DNA from: Modestobacter caceresii
GTDB taxonomy: Bacteria > Actinomycetota > Actinomycetes > Mycobacteriales > Geodermatophilaceae
Reading direction: 5' to 3'
DNA: 46,112 bases
NCBI RefSeq assembly: GCF_000761485.1
Contig: NZ_JPMX01000096.1
Location: 1-46,112, forward strand
Positions 8,019 to 16,894 of this stretch are shown in pieces. The notes below the pieces were generated by a model that saw nothing but the letters and a program-made list of their open reading frames with translations, was not told the DNA's origin and searched no databases. The translations under genes and the position numbers were made by a program. The stretch's first letter is position 1. Every line of letters starts with the position of its first letter.

Positions 8019-9730
8019 TCAGCCGACCTCGGTCTCGGGGTCCGTCGCCGACGTGACGTGCCGGAGCTTCTTCAGCTCCGCCCAGCGTTCTCCCTGCAGG
8101 CGGTAGCCGGTGCCGGGGCCGGCGTAGTCGTTCGGGTCGTTGATGGCCGACAGCGGGGTGAAGTCGGCGGTGAGGACGGCGGAGGTCTGCAGCAGGTCAC
8201 CGGACACCCGCTGGCGCAGCACGGTCAGCAGGTTCTCGGCGACGTCGTGGAACCCGCTCGCCTCCAGCCCCTTGACGATGTCGAGGCCGGTGATGCCGCG
8301 GTCCATCACCGCCTGGGCGCCCTTGAGGTCGGCCAGCACGTCCCGGAAGGGGTAGTCGGCGGAGGAGTTGGCGTAGGTTCCCGCCTCCACCTCCTCGTCG
8401 GTGACGGCCGGCAGGTCGAGGTACGCGAACAGTGCCTGGAGGGCGCGGGCCGCCTTGCTCCGAGCCAGCAGGATCTCGTCCTCGCGCACGTGCCGTAGCC
8501 CGCCGTCGACCTGGAAGTCGCGCTGGATGGTGTTCCAGTCGTCGTAGTCCTCGGTGTCGAAGTTCGACCCGGCGAACATGTTGTCCGCGTTCGGCACCGC
8601 GGAGAAGCCCGAGCAGACGAAGTCGGTGCCGGGCAGCAGTTGCGGCATCATCCGGGCGGTCCGGCGCATCGCCGAGTGCGAGAAGGACTGGTCGTTCCCG
8701 GAGGCGCACTCCAGGTCCATCATGCTGGCGACCAGGTTCTCCGCGGCCACCGCGCGCAGCCCCCCGGCACGGCACCGGGCACCCCGATGCAGCTGATCGA
8801 GCCGTTCTGCAGCCCCTGCACCCCCGCGCCCTTGGCCATCAGGATGCAGCGGATCTCCAGGTAGAGCATCGACTTGCCCTCGGCGTTGCCCATCTGCACC
8901 TCCGACCCGGTGCCGGAGGTGAAGCGCATCTTGATCCCGCGGGAGGCGTAGGCGGAGGCGAGGAACGCCTTGGACCAGGGGGTGTCGTCCCCGTCGATGA
9001 ACACCGACTCGGTGCCGTAGATGGAGATCGTCTCGGCGTAGGCGGTGATGCCGCGCATGCCGAGCTCGAGCTCGGTGGCCTCCTCCAGCGCGCACTGGGT
9101 CAGCACGCCCCCGCGCCCGACCTGGGCACCGACCTGCAGCGCGATGGCCACCAGCGGTGCGTAGCGCAGCACGCCCAGCGTCGTCTCCAGCTCGGCGAAG
9201 CCGCGCAGCGCGCCCTCCGCCGCGTCGGCGGCGACCTGGACGGGGTTGTCCCGGGCGCTGGTGGAGTGCGCCTGGTTGGCCGGCGTGCGCCGGGCCCGCA
9301 TCTTCTGCATCCCCTGCATGATCTCGACGACGTTCATCAGCTTGAGGACGTCGAGCACCTTCGCCGGGGTCAGGCCCCGGGTGACCGCGAGGACGTCGTC
9401 CCGGGAGGCCCGGGGGTCGATCAGCATCCGGGCGATCTCGGCGGAGGGGAGGGCGTTGGACTCCTCGGCCGAGGACACGTCGATGGCGTGGTCGGCGATG
9501 AAGGTGTCCATGAAGTCGAAGTCGGCGCGCTGCCTGCCGTCCAGCTCGACGATGAGCCCGTCCTCGACCCGCACGCTGGGCGCCGGGTCGTACGCGCTCT
9601 CCATGGCGACGAGGCCCTTCTCGGGCCACTCCTCGACGAACCCGTCGAGGTTGACCGGCCGCGCCTCGAGGACGTCGGTGCGCAGCGAGTGCCGTGGCTC
9701 GGGCGAGCGCCGCGGCTGGGTGGTGGTCAT
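8019..9730 (-). pseudogene. pduC: Diol/glycerol dehydratase large subunit, frameshifted
   Basis: The catalytic alpha subunit, a TIM barrel holding the adenosylcobalamin radical site, is split between two frames. The N-terminal part (9730 down to about 8766) reads correctly to NGSISCIGVPGAVPGG and then shifts into CARWPRR. The C-terminal part continues in another frame as LRAVAAENLVASMMDLECAS and ends GYRLQGERWAELKKL. The break is at six C's (8760-8765; G6 on the coding strand). One extra G would restore GGLRAV and give 570 residues, near the family's 554. Start: ATG at 9730 with GAGAGGA upstream. The cause may be real decay, phase-variable slippage, programmed shifting or a sequencing error. 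The rest of the sequence is well conserved, which favours recent mutation or error. Confidence 0.88.
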
Positions 9731-9742
9731 GGGCGTGTCCTC

Positions 9743-10192
9743 TCAGTCCTCGGACCCGGCGGCGGGCCGGGCGAGCAGGTCGCGGCGGGCGTAGACCTCG
9801 GCCGCCTCCCGGACGAGGGCTGCGCAGACGGGCGCCGACCAGGTCCCCTCCAGCCGATCGGCCATGGAGGCCAGCTGATCGGCGGTGGAGGCGCGCGGGC
9901 GCAGCGCGTTGTACATCCCGAGCACCTCGGCGTCGGGGATCGCGCACATCTCCGCCGCCCGCCGGAAGTTCATCGCCAGCTGCGGGCGGTTGCTCGCGTC
10001 GGCCAGCTGGGCCTGCAGCTCCAGCGTCTCCGGGGCGATCCGCAGGTCCTCGGCCGACAGCTCCCCCGACAGCACCGCGTCCATCGTCAGCGCGGTGATC
10101 GGCTTGCCGGTCGGGGTCCGGAGCAGCTCCGGTCGGTTGACCGACAGCGGGTAGTCCCCCGCGGCCAGCCTGGTGTCCTGCGAGGTGCTCAT
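9743..10192 (-). CDS. pduE: Diol/glycerol dehydratase, small subunit
   Basis: A 149-residue gamma subunit of B12-dependent diol dehydratase. Recognisable blocks are DYPLSVNRPELLRTPTGKPI, LRIAPETLELQAQLADASNR and LGMYNALRPRASTADQL. It is the first gene of the operon and has a good AGGAGG at the expected distance from the ATG at 10192. Having the small subunit first (E-C-D-G-H) differs from the C-D-E order of enterobacterial pdu operons. The ends are only 12 nt from pduC, so the two are co-transcribed. Confidence 0.9.
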   Translation of the reverse strand: MSTSQDTRLAAGDYPLSVNRPELLRTPTGKPITALTMDAVLSGELSAEDLRIAPETLELQAQLADASNRPQLAMNFRRAAEMCAIPDAEVLGMYNALRPRASTADQLASMADRLEGTWSAPVCAALVREAAEVYARRDLLARPAAGSED

Positions 10193-10318
10193 CGGGGCAT
10201 CCCTCCTCGTCCGTCAGTTCACCGGGACTGTGACACAGGACACGTTGCCTGTTCGTTGCCTCCGCCAGCCCGGGGACAGGGGTGTACCGGGGGCCACCCG
10301 GACTGCTTGGCTGTGACG
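10193..10318. promoter_or_regulatory. Divergent promoter region of dehydratase operon and HbpS gene
   Basis: 126 bp separate pduE (minus) from the HbpS-like gene (plus). It holds the short palindrome TGTGACACA at 10229-10237 and a repeated GTTGCCT at 10244 and 10255. The palindrome is a possible operator for the GAF regulator encoded at 10826. No cobalamin riboswitch can fit or is visible. The operator assignment is inference. Confidence 0.35.
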
Positions 10319-10723
10319 ATGACCACATCGCTCTCGCACGCCGACGCCCGCCGGGTCCTGGACGCCGGCATCGCCCGGGCCGAGGAGATCGGCCAGCCGA
10401 TGAACGTCGCCGTCGTCGACGACGGCGGCCACCTGCTCGCGTTCGGGCGGATGGACGGCGCCATCAAGGCGAGCATCGACATCTCCACCCGCAAGGCCGT
10501 CACCTCGGTGCTGATGGCCCTGCCCACGGCCGCCCTGACCGACCTGGTGCAGCCGGGCGCCGAGCTCTACGGCCTGGAGCAGACCGCCGGTGGGATGGTC
10601 GCCTTCGGCGGCGGGATCCCCCTGGAGCGGGACGGCGTGATCGTGGGTGCCGTCGGGGTGAGCGCGGGATCGGTGGCCCAGGACGTCGACGTCGCCACCG
10701 CCGCGGCAGCGGCCCTCGGCTGA
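10319..10723 (+). CDS. HbpS/GlcG family haem-binding-like protein (DUF336)
   Basis: A 134-residue protein of the GlcG/HbpS family, the same fold as the C-terminal domain of PduO. It includes the family segment NVAVVDDGGHLLAFGRMDGA, then IDISTRKAVTSV, and a Gly-rich FGGGIPLERDG close to the end. Relatives bind haem or act as sensory partners. The role in diol degradation is unknown, although the domain recurs in such loci. Start: ATG at 10319, with an alternative GTG two codons earlier. It is divergent from pduE and followed by a regulator, so all three are probably one functional locus. Confidence 0.82.
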   Translation: MTTSLSHADARRVLDAGIARAEEIGQPMNVAVVDDGGHLLAFGRMDGAIKASIDISTRKAVTSVLMALPTAALTDLVQPGAELYGLEQTAGGMVAFGGGIPLERDGVIVGAVGVSAGSVAQDVDVATAAAAALG

Positions 10724-10746
10724 GCCGCGGCCCTCGGCTGAGCCGC
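10711..10746 (+). repeat. Exact 18-bp tandem duplication at a gene end
   Basis: GGCCCTCGGCTGAGCCGC occurs twice in a row at 10711-10728 and 10729-10746. The first copy contains the stop codon of the HbpS-like gene, so the second copy lies wholly in the 3' untranslated region. Confidence 0.8.
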
Positions 10747-10825
10747 GGCAGCGGCCTGCGACTCAGCCGCCCGGGACCGCGGGGCGACCTCCCGCGGCTG
10801 GTTGCCCGGGGTCCGGGCGTGAGCG

Positions 10826-12382
10826 ATGATCCGCACCGACGCCAGTGCCGGCGTCTGCGCTGCGAGGCCGCTCGGGGGTGCGATGTCGTGCGATGCAGAG
10901 CACCTGGCCGACGAGGACGAGCACCTCGCCCCCCGCGAGCGCGCCCGCGCGCTGGCTGAGACGTTCGACGCGGTGCTCGGTCAGGGCACCGTCCGCCGCG
11001 CCCCCCGTCCGGTGGTCTCCGCGTCCTGGGAGCGGAGCCTCGCCGCCCACGTCGACCCGGAGCGCCGGACCCCTCCGGTGGTCCACGCACCCGACGAGCT
11101 GGACGACCTCCGCGCTGCCCATCCGCTGAACGCGGTCATGCCCCTGCTGCGCAGCGCGCTGGCGGGCGTGGCCGACGAGGTGGCGCACCTGGTCCTGGTG
11201 ACCGACGGCGCCGGCCACGTCCTGTGGCGCGACGGCGACCGGGAGCTCCTCGGGCGGGCGGACCGGGTCGGCCTCTTCCCCGGCACCGACTGGAGCGAGG
11301 GGGCCATCGGGACGAACGCGATGTGCACGGCGCTCGCCGTCGGGGCGCCCGTGCAGATCCACTCGGCGGAGCACCTGGTCCGCACGTACCACTCCTGGAC
11401 GTGCGTCGCGGCGCCGGTGCACGACCCGGACACCGGGTCGGTCATCGGCGTCCTCGACGTGAGCGGTCCGCTGCAGACGGTGCACCCGGCCCTGGCGCAG
11501 CTGGTCGCGGCCACCGCACGGCTCGCCGAGGACCAGCTGCGGGTCCGGGTCGCCATCGCCGACCACAACCTGCGGCTCCGGCTGCCGCTGTCCCGCCGGG
11601 ACGGCGAGGCAGCGGCCTTCGTGACCCCGAGCGGCCGGGTGCTGGCCGCCGAGCACGACGGGCGGTGGCCGGCGCGGGTCCAGCTGGACGACACCGACCA
11701 GGTGACGCTGCCCGACGGGCGGGAGGCGCAGGTCGAGCGGCTCCCGGACGGCTGTCTGCTCCGGACTGCGGTCCGCCGCGCCCGGCCGGCACCCCGCCCG
11801 GCTGCCCACGCGCTGTCGTTGCGGTGCACCGGGGAGGGGACGCCCACGGTGGTCGTCGACGGCCGCTGGATCCCGCTGCCCCTGCGCCTGGCGGAGGTCC
11901 TCCTCCTCCTCGCCCGACACCCCGACGGCCTCACCGGGGAACAGCTCGCCCGGCTGCTGTACGGCGACCGCGGGAACCAGACGACGGTGCGCGGCGAGAT
12001 CCGCCGGCTCCGTGCGGTCGTCGGCGCGGACCTGCTGCAGACCCGGCCGTACCGGTTGGTGGCCGAGGTCGCCAGTGACGTCGAGACCGCGGGTCGGGCG
12101 CTGGCGGCCCGGCGCGTGGACGCCGCCCTCAGCGCCTGCCGCGGCCCGGTCCTGCCCCGGTCGGAGGCGCCGACGATCCGGCAGTTGAGCGACGAGCTCA
12201 CCGCGGGCCTGCGCCGCGCCGTGCTCGCCGCCGACGACCCCGAGCTGCTGCACACGTTCAGCACGCACCCCCTGGGCGAGCACGACGGCGCGGTCCACGA
12301 CCGGCTGGCCGAGCTCCTGCCCCCGGGCGACCCGCGGTCGGCGTCGGTGGCCGTCCGTCGCGCGCGACTGCTGGCTGACTGA
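10826..12382 (+). CDS. GAF-domain transcriptional regulator, AcoR/DhaR-like without AAA+ domain
   Basis: A 518-residue protein. The N-terminal half matches the sensor part of AcoR/DhaR activators: VSASWERSLAAHVDPE near residue 65, then a GAF domain with TDWSEGAIGTNAMCTAL and YHSWTCVAAPVHDP. The sigma-54-interacting AAA+ domain is absent. Instead, from about residue 330 there is a winged-helix-like region (LAEVLLLLARHPDGLTGEQL, TVRGEIRRLRAVVGADLL). This is the usual actinobacterial form. It probably senses a diol/aldehyde-related signal and controls the adjacent dehydratase locus, an inference from position. Start: ATG 10826, with ATG 10883 as a likely alternative. Confidence 0.75.
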   Translation: MIRTDASAGVCAARPLGGAMSCDAEHLADEDEHLAPRERARALAETFDAVLGQGTVRRAPRPVVSASWERSLAAHVDPERRTPPVVHAPDELDDLRAAHPLNAVMPLLRSALAGVADEVAHLVLVTDGAGHVLWRDGDRELLGRADRVGLFPGTDWSEGAIGTNAMCTALAVGAPVQIHSAEHLVRTYHSWTCVAAPVHDPDTGSVIGVLDVSGPLQTVHPALAQLVAATARLAEDQLRVRVAIADHNLRLRLPLSRRDGEAAAFVTPSGRVLAAEHDGRWPARVQLDDTDQVTLPDGREAQVERLPDGCLLRTAVRRARPAPRPAAHALSLRCTGEGTPTVVVDGRWIPLPLRLAEVLLLLARHPDGLTGEQLARLLYGDRGNQTTVRGEIRRLRAVVGADLLQTRPYRLVAEVASDVETAGRALAARRVDAALSACRGPVLPRSEAPTIRQLSDELTAGLRRAVLAADDPELLHTFSTHPLGEHDGAVHDRLAELLPPGDPRSASVAVRRARLLAD

Positions 12383-12390
12383 ACGGCCGC

Positions 12391-12424
12391 GAGCCGGGCA
12401 GGACCGGAGGGTCCTGCCCGGCTC
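12391..12424. terminator. Strong hairpin between convergent genes
   Basis: A perfect 15-bp stem (GAGCCGGGCAGGACC, 12391-12405, with its complement at 12410-12424) around the loop GGAG. It lies 8 bp after the GAF regulator and upstream of the end of the convergent chemoreceptor gene. It therefore serves as a bidirectional terminator, without a U-tract as usual in high-GC actinobacteria. Confidence 0.75.
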
Positions 12425-12489
12425 CCGGGATCGGATCGGCCTGAGGCCGGGACGGCACGTGGCCGCGGTGTGGTCCGAGAGACCACAGG

Positions 12490-14130
12490 TCAGACGGTGA
12501 ACCGCCGGACGGCGTCCTGCAGCTCGTCGCTCATCCGGGCCAGGTCCGCGGCCGAGCGCTGCGCCTCCGCGACGCCCTCGTTGGTCTGCTGGGTGCCCGC
12601 GGCGAGACCGGAGATCGCGGTGGCGATGCTGCGCGAGCTGCCCGCCGCCTCGGCCACGTTGCGGTTCATCTCGTTGGTGGTGGCGGTCTGCTCCTCCACC
12701 GCCGCGGCGATGGTGGCCTGGAAGTCGTTGATCTGACCGATGACGGTGCTGATCTCCCCGATCGCGTCGACCGCACCCGCCGTGTCGGCCTGGATCGCCT
12801 CCACCCGGCGGGAGATGTCCTCCGTCGCCCGGGCGGTCTCCTGCGCCAGCTCCTTCACCTCACTGGCCACCACCGCGAAGCCCTTGCCCGCCTCACCGGC
12901 CCGCGCGGCCTCGATCGTGGCGTTCAGCGCCAGCAGGTTCGTCTGCTCGGCGATCCCGTTGATCAGCTTCACCACCGTGGCGATCTCCTGCGAGGAGTCA
13001 CCCAGCTTGCCGACCGTGCGAGTGGTGTTCTCCGCGACGTTCACCGCCTGCCCGGCCACCCGCGACGCCTCGCTGGCGTTCCGACTGATCTCCCGGATCG
13101 CGGCCTCCATCTGCTGGGATCCGGTGGCGACGGTGTCGACGCTGGCGGCGACCTCCCCGGCGGAGCTGACGACGACGTCGGCCTGGCCGGTCGCCGCCTG
13201 CGCGCTCCGGGCCATGCCGGCAGCGCCGGTGTTCAGCGCCTGCGAGGCCACCGCCAGCCGGCCGGCGGAGTCGTTGACCAGCCGCAGCACGCCGCTGAGC
13301 GACTCCAGGGTCGAGTCGAGCGAGCGGGCGACCTCACCGATCTCGGCACCACCGGTGGCGCCGGCCCGGACGCTGAGGTCACCGTCGGCCACCTGGTCGA
13401 GGACCTCCCGCAGGCGCTGCACGGGACCCATCACCGAGCGGACGACGAGCAGGGCCAGCACCACGGAGACGAACAGCCCGATGACGATGATCGCCACCGT
13501 GAGGGTGCGGGCACTGGTGTAGGCGTCCTCCGCCTCCTGCGCCTTGCCCACAGCCGCCTCCTGGGCAGCGCTGGTGGCGGTGACCAGCGCCTCGGAGATG
13601 GTGGCCTGGGCGGCGGTCATCGCCTGGATGATCGGGCCCGCCGCCGCGAGGTCCCCCCCGGGGGCCTGCTGGAGCTGGGTGAGCAGGGACAGGTACTCCT
13701 CGGTCCCTGCGGAGAAGGTCTCGAAGGCCGCCCGGGTCTGCGGGGTCAGCGGCATCTCCGCGACGGCTGCGGTCTGCGCGGCCAGGGCCTCCAGCCCGTC
13801 GGTGAAGCCCTGGGCGGACGCGGCCAGCGTCTGAGGGGGCAGCGTGGGGATGCTCGTCCGAGCGGAGTAGGCCTGCAGCTCCCACCACTGGGCCTGCAGC
13901 TGACGCAGCCCGTCCAGCGGCATGCCGCCCTCCTCGTGGACCTCGGCGGCGGTCTCGCTGAGCGCCGACATCCGCTGGATGCCGACCAGGCCGACGGTCA
14001 GCGTGGTCAGCGCCACCAGCAGGATCGCCAGCAGCAGGCGGCCACGCAGCCCCACCCGGCCGGCCAGCGACGAGCGCCCGGCCCTCCTCGACTCGGTGTC
14101 GGCTGCCGGTCCCTGCGCCATGACGTCCAT
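12490..14130 (-). CDS. Methyl-accepting chemotaxis protein
   Basis: A 546-residue membrane chemoreceptor. TM1 is [20 protein letters not shown] (about residues 31-50). A four-helix-bundle-type periplasmic domain of about 155 residues follows. TM2 is near 208-230, then a HAMP domain ([20 protein letters not shown]) and a long signalling coiled coil. The hairpin tip that contacts CheA/CheW is [20 protein letters not shown]. The ligand is unknown. Start: ATG 14130 with AGAGGGA upstream; an ATG three codons later is possible. The signalling half is nearly identical to that of the gene immediately upstream on the same strand. Confidence 0.93.
   Translation of the reverse strand: MDVMAQGPAADTESRRAGRSSLAGRVGLRGRLLLAILLVALTTLTVGLVGIQRMSALSETAAEVHEEGGMPLDGLRQLQAQWWELQAYSARTSIPTLPPQTLAASAQGFTDGLEALAAQTAAVAEMPLTPQTRAAFETFSAGTEEYLSLLTQLQQAPGGDLAAAGPIIQAMTAAQATISEALVTATSAAQEAAVGKAQEAEDAYTSARTLTVAIIVIGLFVSVVLALLVVRSVMGPVQRLREVLDQVADGDLSVRAGATGGAEIGEVARSLDSTLESLSGVLRLVNDSAGRLAVASQALNTGAAGMARSAQAATGQADVVVSSAGEVAASVDTVATGSQQMEAAIREISRNASEASRVAGQAVNVAENTTRTVGKLGDSSQEIATVVKLINGIAEQTNLLALNATIEAARAGEAGKGFAVVASEVKELAQETARATEDISRRVEAIQADTAGAVDAIGEISTVIGQINDFQATIAAAVEEQTATTNEMNRNVAEAAGSSRSIATAISGLAAGTQQTNEGVAEAQRSAADLARMSDELQDAVRRFTV
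12613..13081 (-). repeat. 469-bp block identical to 14443-14911
   Basis: Line-by-line comparison shows no difference between 12613-13081 and 14443-14911 (constant offset 1830), even at third codon positions. Both copies encode the cytoplasmic signalling tip of a chemoreceptor. Flanking sequences diverge immediately. Confidence 0.95.
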
Positions 14131-14178
14131 CTGTCCCTCTTCTGCCCACGGGCGCGCCCGTGCGGCCCACCCCTGATC

Positions 14179-14205
14179 TCATCGGCAGCGCCGTCGCGTC
14201 CTTGA
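14179..14205 (-). promoter_or_regulatory. Possible FliA (sigma-28)-type promoter of the chemoreceptor
   Basis: On the minus strand TCAA (14205-14202) is followed by exactly 15 nt and then GCCGATGA (14186-14179). The flagellar sigma consensus is TAAA-N15-GCCGATAA, so each box has one mismatch. The start codon is about 48 nt downstream. The upstream chemoreceptor also has GCCGAT in its leader but no matching -35. Confidence 0.4.
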
Positions 14206-14266
14206 CCCCGTGTGTCGCGCGCGACCGTTCCCGGGCAGGACCCCCGCCGGCACCGGGGACGAGGAC

Positions 14267-14301
14267 GGCGCCGGCCACCGCGAGCTGCGGTGACCGGCGC
14301 C
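14267..14301. terminator. Hairpin terminator downstream of second chemoreceptor
   Basis: GGCGCCGGCCACCGC (14267-14281) pairs with GCGGTGACCGGCGCC (14287-14301) apart from one position, around a 5-nt loop. It is located just past the stop of the gene at 14320-15963, separating it from the next chemoreceptor. Confidence 0.6.
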
Positions 14302-14319
14302 GCCGGGTCGGGTCCTGCG

Positions 14320-15963
14320 TCAGACGGTGAACCGGCTGACCGCGTCCTGCAGCTCGTCGCTCATCCGGGCCAGCTCGACCGCGGACCGCTGGGCGTCGTC
14401 GACCCGCTGGTTGGTCTCCGCCGTACCAGCAGCCAGCCCGGTGATCGCGGTGGCGATGCTGCGCGAGCTGCCCGCCGCCTCGGCCACGTTGCGGTTCATC
14501 TCGTTGGTGGTGGCGGTCTGCTCCTCCACCGCCGCGGCGATGGTGGCCTGGAAGTCGTTGATCTGACCGATGACGGTGCTGATCTCCCCGATCGCGTCGA
14601 CCGCACCCGCCGTGTCGGCCTGGATCGCCTCCACCCGGCGGGAGATGTCCTCCGTCGCCCGGGCGGTCTCCTGCGCCAGCTCCTTCACCTCACTGGCCAC
14701 CACCGCGAAGCCCTTGCCCGCCTCACCGGCCCGCGCGGCCTCGATCGTGGCGTTCAGCGCCAGCAGGTTCGTCTGCTCGGCGATCCCGTTGATCAGCTTC
14801 ACCACCGTGGCGATCTCCTGCGAGGAGTCACCCAGCTTGCCGACCGTGCGAGTGGTGTTCTCCGCGACGTTCACCGCCTGCCCGGCCACCCGCGACGCCT
14901 CGCTGGCGTTCTGCGAGATCTCCCGGATCGCGGCCTCCATCTGCTGGGACCCGGTCGACACCGTGTCCACGCTGGCGGCGACCTCACCTGCCGAGGCCAC
15001 CACGACGTCGGCCTGCCCCGCCGCGTTCCGCGCGTTGCTGGCCATCGCCTCCGCACCCGCGTTCAACTGCAGCGACGCCGTGGCCAGCCGCCCGGCCGAG
15101 TCGTTGACCAGGCTGAGCACGCCCCCCAGCGCATCCAGCGTGTCGTCGAGGGACTCCGCGACCTGGCCCAGCTCGGCACCACCGGTCCGGCCGGCGCGCA
15201 CCCGCAGGTCACCGCCGGCCACCTGCTCCAGGGTCTCCCGGATCCGCTGGACCGGGCGGGTGACGCTGCGGGCCATCAGGACGGCCAGCGCGACGGAGAC
15301 CGCGAGGCCGATCGCCACACCGAGCAGCGTCAGCGTGCGCCCCGAGGTGTACGCGTCGCGGGCCTCCTGGACGGTGGCCTCGGTGGCGGCGATCTGCGCG
15401 TCGGTGCCCGCGTTCAGCGCGGCGACGGCGTCCTCCTCGGCCTGGATCAGCGTCGGCAGGACCGAGTAGATGTCCCCACCGGCCGCGCCGATCTCCGCCA
15501 TCTGGGCACTGGTCTCGTCGTACAGCTCGATCGCGGTCTGGAAGTCCTGGAACGCGGCCTCCGTGTCGGCCCCGAGGGAGGCCTCCGCCAGGCCGGCCCG
15601 GAGCTCGTCCAGCGTCCCGCGGATCTCGACCGACTGCTCCTGCAGGGCCTGCACCAGATCCGGCGTGAGGCCGGGGGTCATGGCCCGGGAGCCGGCCGCC
15701 TGCAGCTCCCAGTAGACCGACCGCAGCAGCAGGATGTCGCGGAGCGGGACGGCCCCCTCCTCGTAGACCGCCTCGGCCTGGTGGCTGAGCGCAGCCATCC
15801 GCGAGATGCCGAGGCCACCGACGACGAGGGTCATCAGGGCGACGGTGAGGAAGGCGGCGAGCAGCCTGCCGCGCAACCCGAGCCGGGCCAGCGCGCTGCG
15901 CCCGGGCTCGTCCGCCGGTCCAGGAGCATGCGTTGCGGGCTCGTGGTCGTTCGTCGCGTCCAT
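14320..15963 (-). CDS. Methyl-accepting chemotaxis protein
   Basis: A 547-residue chemoreceptor built like its neighbour. It has TM1 around residues 35-55 ([20 protein letters not shown]), an extracellular helical sensor region, TM2 near 210-235, a HAMP domain ([20 protein letters not shown]) and a signalling domain. The last 240 residues match the downstream receptor almost exactly, but the sensor domains differ. The two probably detect different signals and feed the same CheA/CheW array. Start: ATG 15963 (MDATND) behind GAGAGG. A longer open frame upstream begins with an implausible N-terminus and was not used. Confidence 0.92.
   Translation of the reverse strand: MDATNDHEPATHAPGPADEPGRSALARLGLRGRLLAAFLTVALMTLVVGGLGISRMAALSHQAEAVYEEGAVPLRDILLLRSVYWELQAAGSRAMTPGLTPDLVQALQEQSVEIRGTLDELRAGLAEASLGADTEAAFQDFQTAIELYDETSAQMAEIGAAGGDIYSVLPTLIQAEEDAVAALNAGTDAQIAATEATVQEARDAYTSGRTLTLLGVAIGLAVSVALAVLMARSVTRPVQRIRETLEQVAGGDLRVRAGRTGGAELGQVAESLDDTLDALGGVLSLVNDSAGRLATASLQLNAGAEAMASNARNAAGQADVVVASAGEVAASVDTVSTGSQQMEAAIREISQNASEASRVAGQAVNVAENTTRTVGKLGDSSQEIATVVKLINGIAEQTNLLALNATIEAARAGEAGKGFAVVASEVKELAQETARATEDISRRVEAIQADTAGAVDAIGEISTVIGQINDFQATIAAAVEEQTATTNEMNRNVAEAAGSSRSIATAITGLAAGTAETNQRVDDAQRSAVELARMSDELQDAVSRFTV
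14443..14911 (-). repeat. 469-bp block identical to 12613-13081
   Basis: This is the second copy of the identical chemoreceptor block. Identity of the silent sites over this length implies recent gene conversion or a recent duplication of the signalling half. Confidence 0.95.
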
Positions 15964-16084
15964 GGCGTGCCTCTCGTCGCTCGGGCGCACCAGCGCGCCC
16001 CTCGCCCATGGGATCGGCACCACGGAGGAACGACTCCACCTGAGACCCGGTTACGGAACCGATGGGTCCGCGTGGGTGGACCGG

Positions 16085-16894
16085 TCAGGCGCGCAGGGAG
16101 GCCAGCAGCCTCGCGACGCCCTCGGCGTCGTTCGAGTCGGTCACGTCGGTGGCCGCCGCGAGCACGTCCGGGTGCGCGTGCGCCATCGCCACGGCGCGGC
16201 CGCCACCCTCGCGCACCCAGTCGAAGGCGGCCAGGTCGTTGGGCATGTCGCCGAAGTAGACGACGTCGGCCGGCGTCAGCCCCCGTTCGGCGGCGAGCCG
16301 CGCGAGGCCGGTGGCCTTGGTGACGCCGCGGGCGGAGATCTCGGCCATCGCGTCGGAGGAGGAGGTGGTGACCGTGGCGGCGTCCCCCACGACCTCGGCG
16401 ACCAGGGCGACGAACTCGTCGCGCCCCAGTCGCTCGTGCCGGGCCAGCAGCTTGGCCACCGGCTGGGCGACCATCTCGGCCAGCGTGGCCACCGCGACGC
16501 CGGGGGCGTCCCGGTCCCAGCGCGGCTGGTAGATCGGCTCGTGCCGGAACTGGTCGCCGTACTCCACCGCGAACCAGGTGTCCGGCTGGTGCTCGCGCAA
16601 CTGCCCGGTGATCTGCTGGAGCACCTCCGGCTGGACCGGGTGCTCCTCCAGCACCTGGAACTCCCCCAGGTCCAGCAGCACCGCGCCGTTGCAGCAGATC
16701 GCGGTGCCGCCGCCCAGGCGGTCCCGCACCCCGAGCATCCAGCGGGGCGGACGGCCGGTGGCCAGCACCAGCGGCACCCCCTCGCCGGCCCAGCGCTGCA
16801 GCTCGGCCAGGGTCTCGTCGCTGATCGTCTCGTCGCTGCGCAGCAGCGTGCCGTCGAGGTCGCTGACGATGAGCTTCGGGCGCCAGTCAGACAT
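16085..16894 (-). CDS. HAD-superfamily hydrolase (Cof type)
   Basis: A 269-residue HAD phosphatase of the Cof/IIB class. Motif I with the Asp nucleophile is [10 protein letters not shown] at residues 9-18. The Thr motif region is LVLATGRP, the Lys is in [12 protein letters not shown], and motif IV is [12 protein letters not shown]. Its alpha/beta C2 cap fits sugar-phosphate or nucleotide-like phosphoesters. The exact substrate is unknown. It overlaps the preceding HAD gene by 8 nt and is the third gene of the serS operon. Confidence 0.88.
   Translation of the reverse strand: MSDWRPKLIVSDLDGTLLRSDETISDETLAELQRWAGEGVPLVLATGRPPRWMLGVRDRLGGGTAICCNGAVLLDLGEFQVLEEHPVQPEVLQQITGQLREHQPDTWFAVEYGDQFRHEPIYQPRWDRDAPGVAVATLAEMVAQPVAKLLARHERLGRDEFVALVAEVVGDAATVTTSSSDAMAEISARGVTKATGLARLAAERGLTPADVVYFGDMPNDLAAFDWVREGGGRAVAMAHAHPDVLAAATDVTDSNDAEGVARLLASLRA

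Noticed and set aside
10193-10318. Cobalamin riboswitch upstream of the B12-dependent dehydratase operon
   Set aside because: The interval is too short for the aptamer and I do not see its conserved boxes.
13682-14230. Possibility that the second chemoreceptor is an assembly duplicate
   Set aside because: The sensor halves, flanks and leaders differ completely; only 469 bp are identical.
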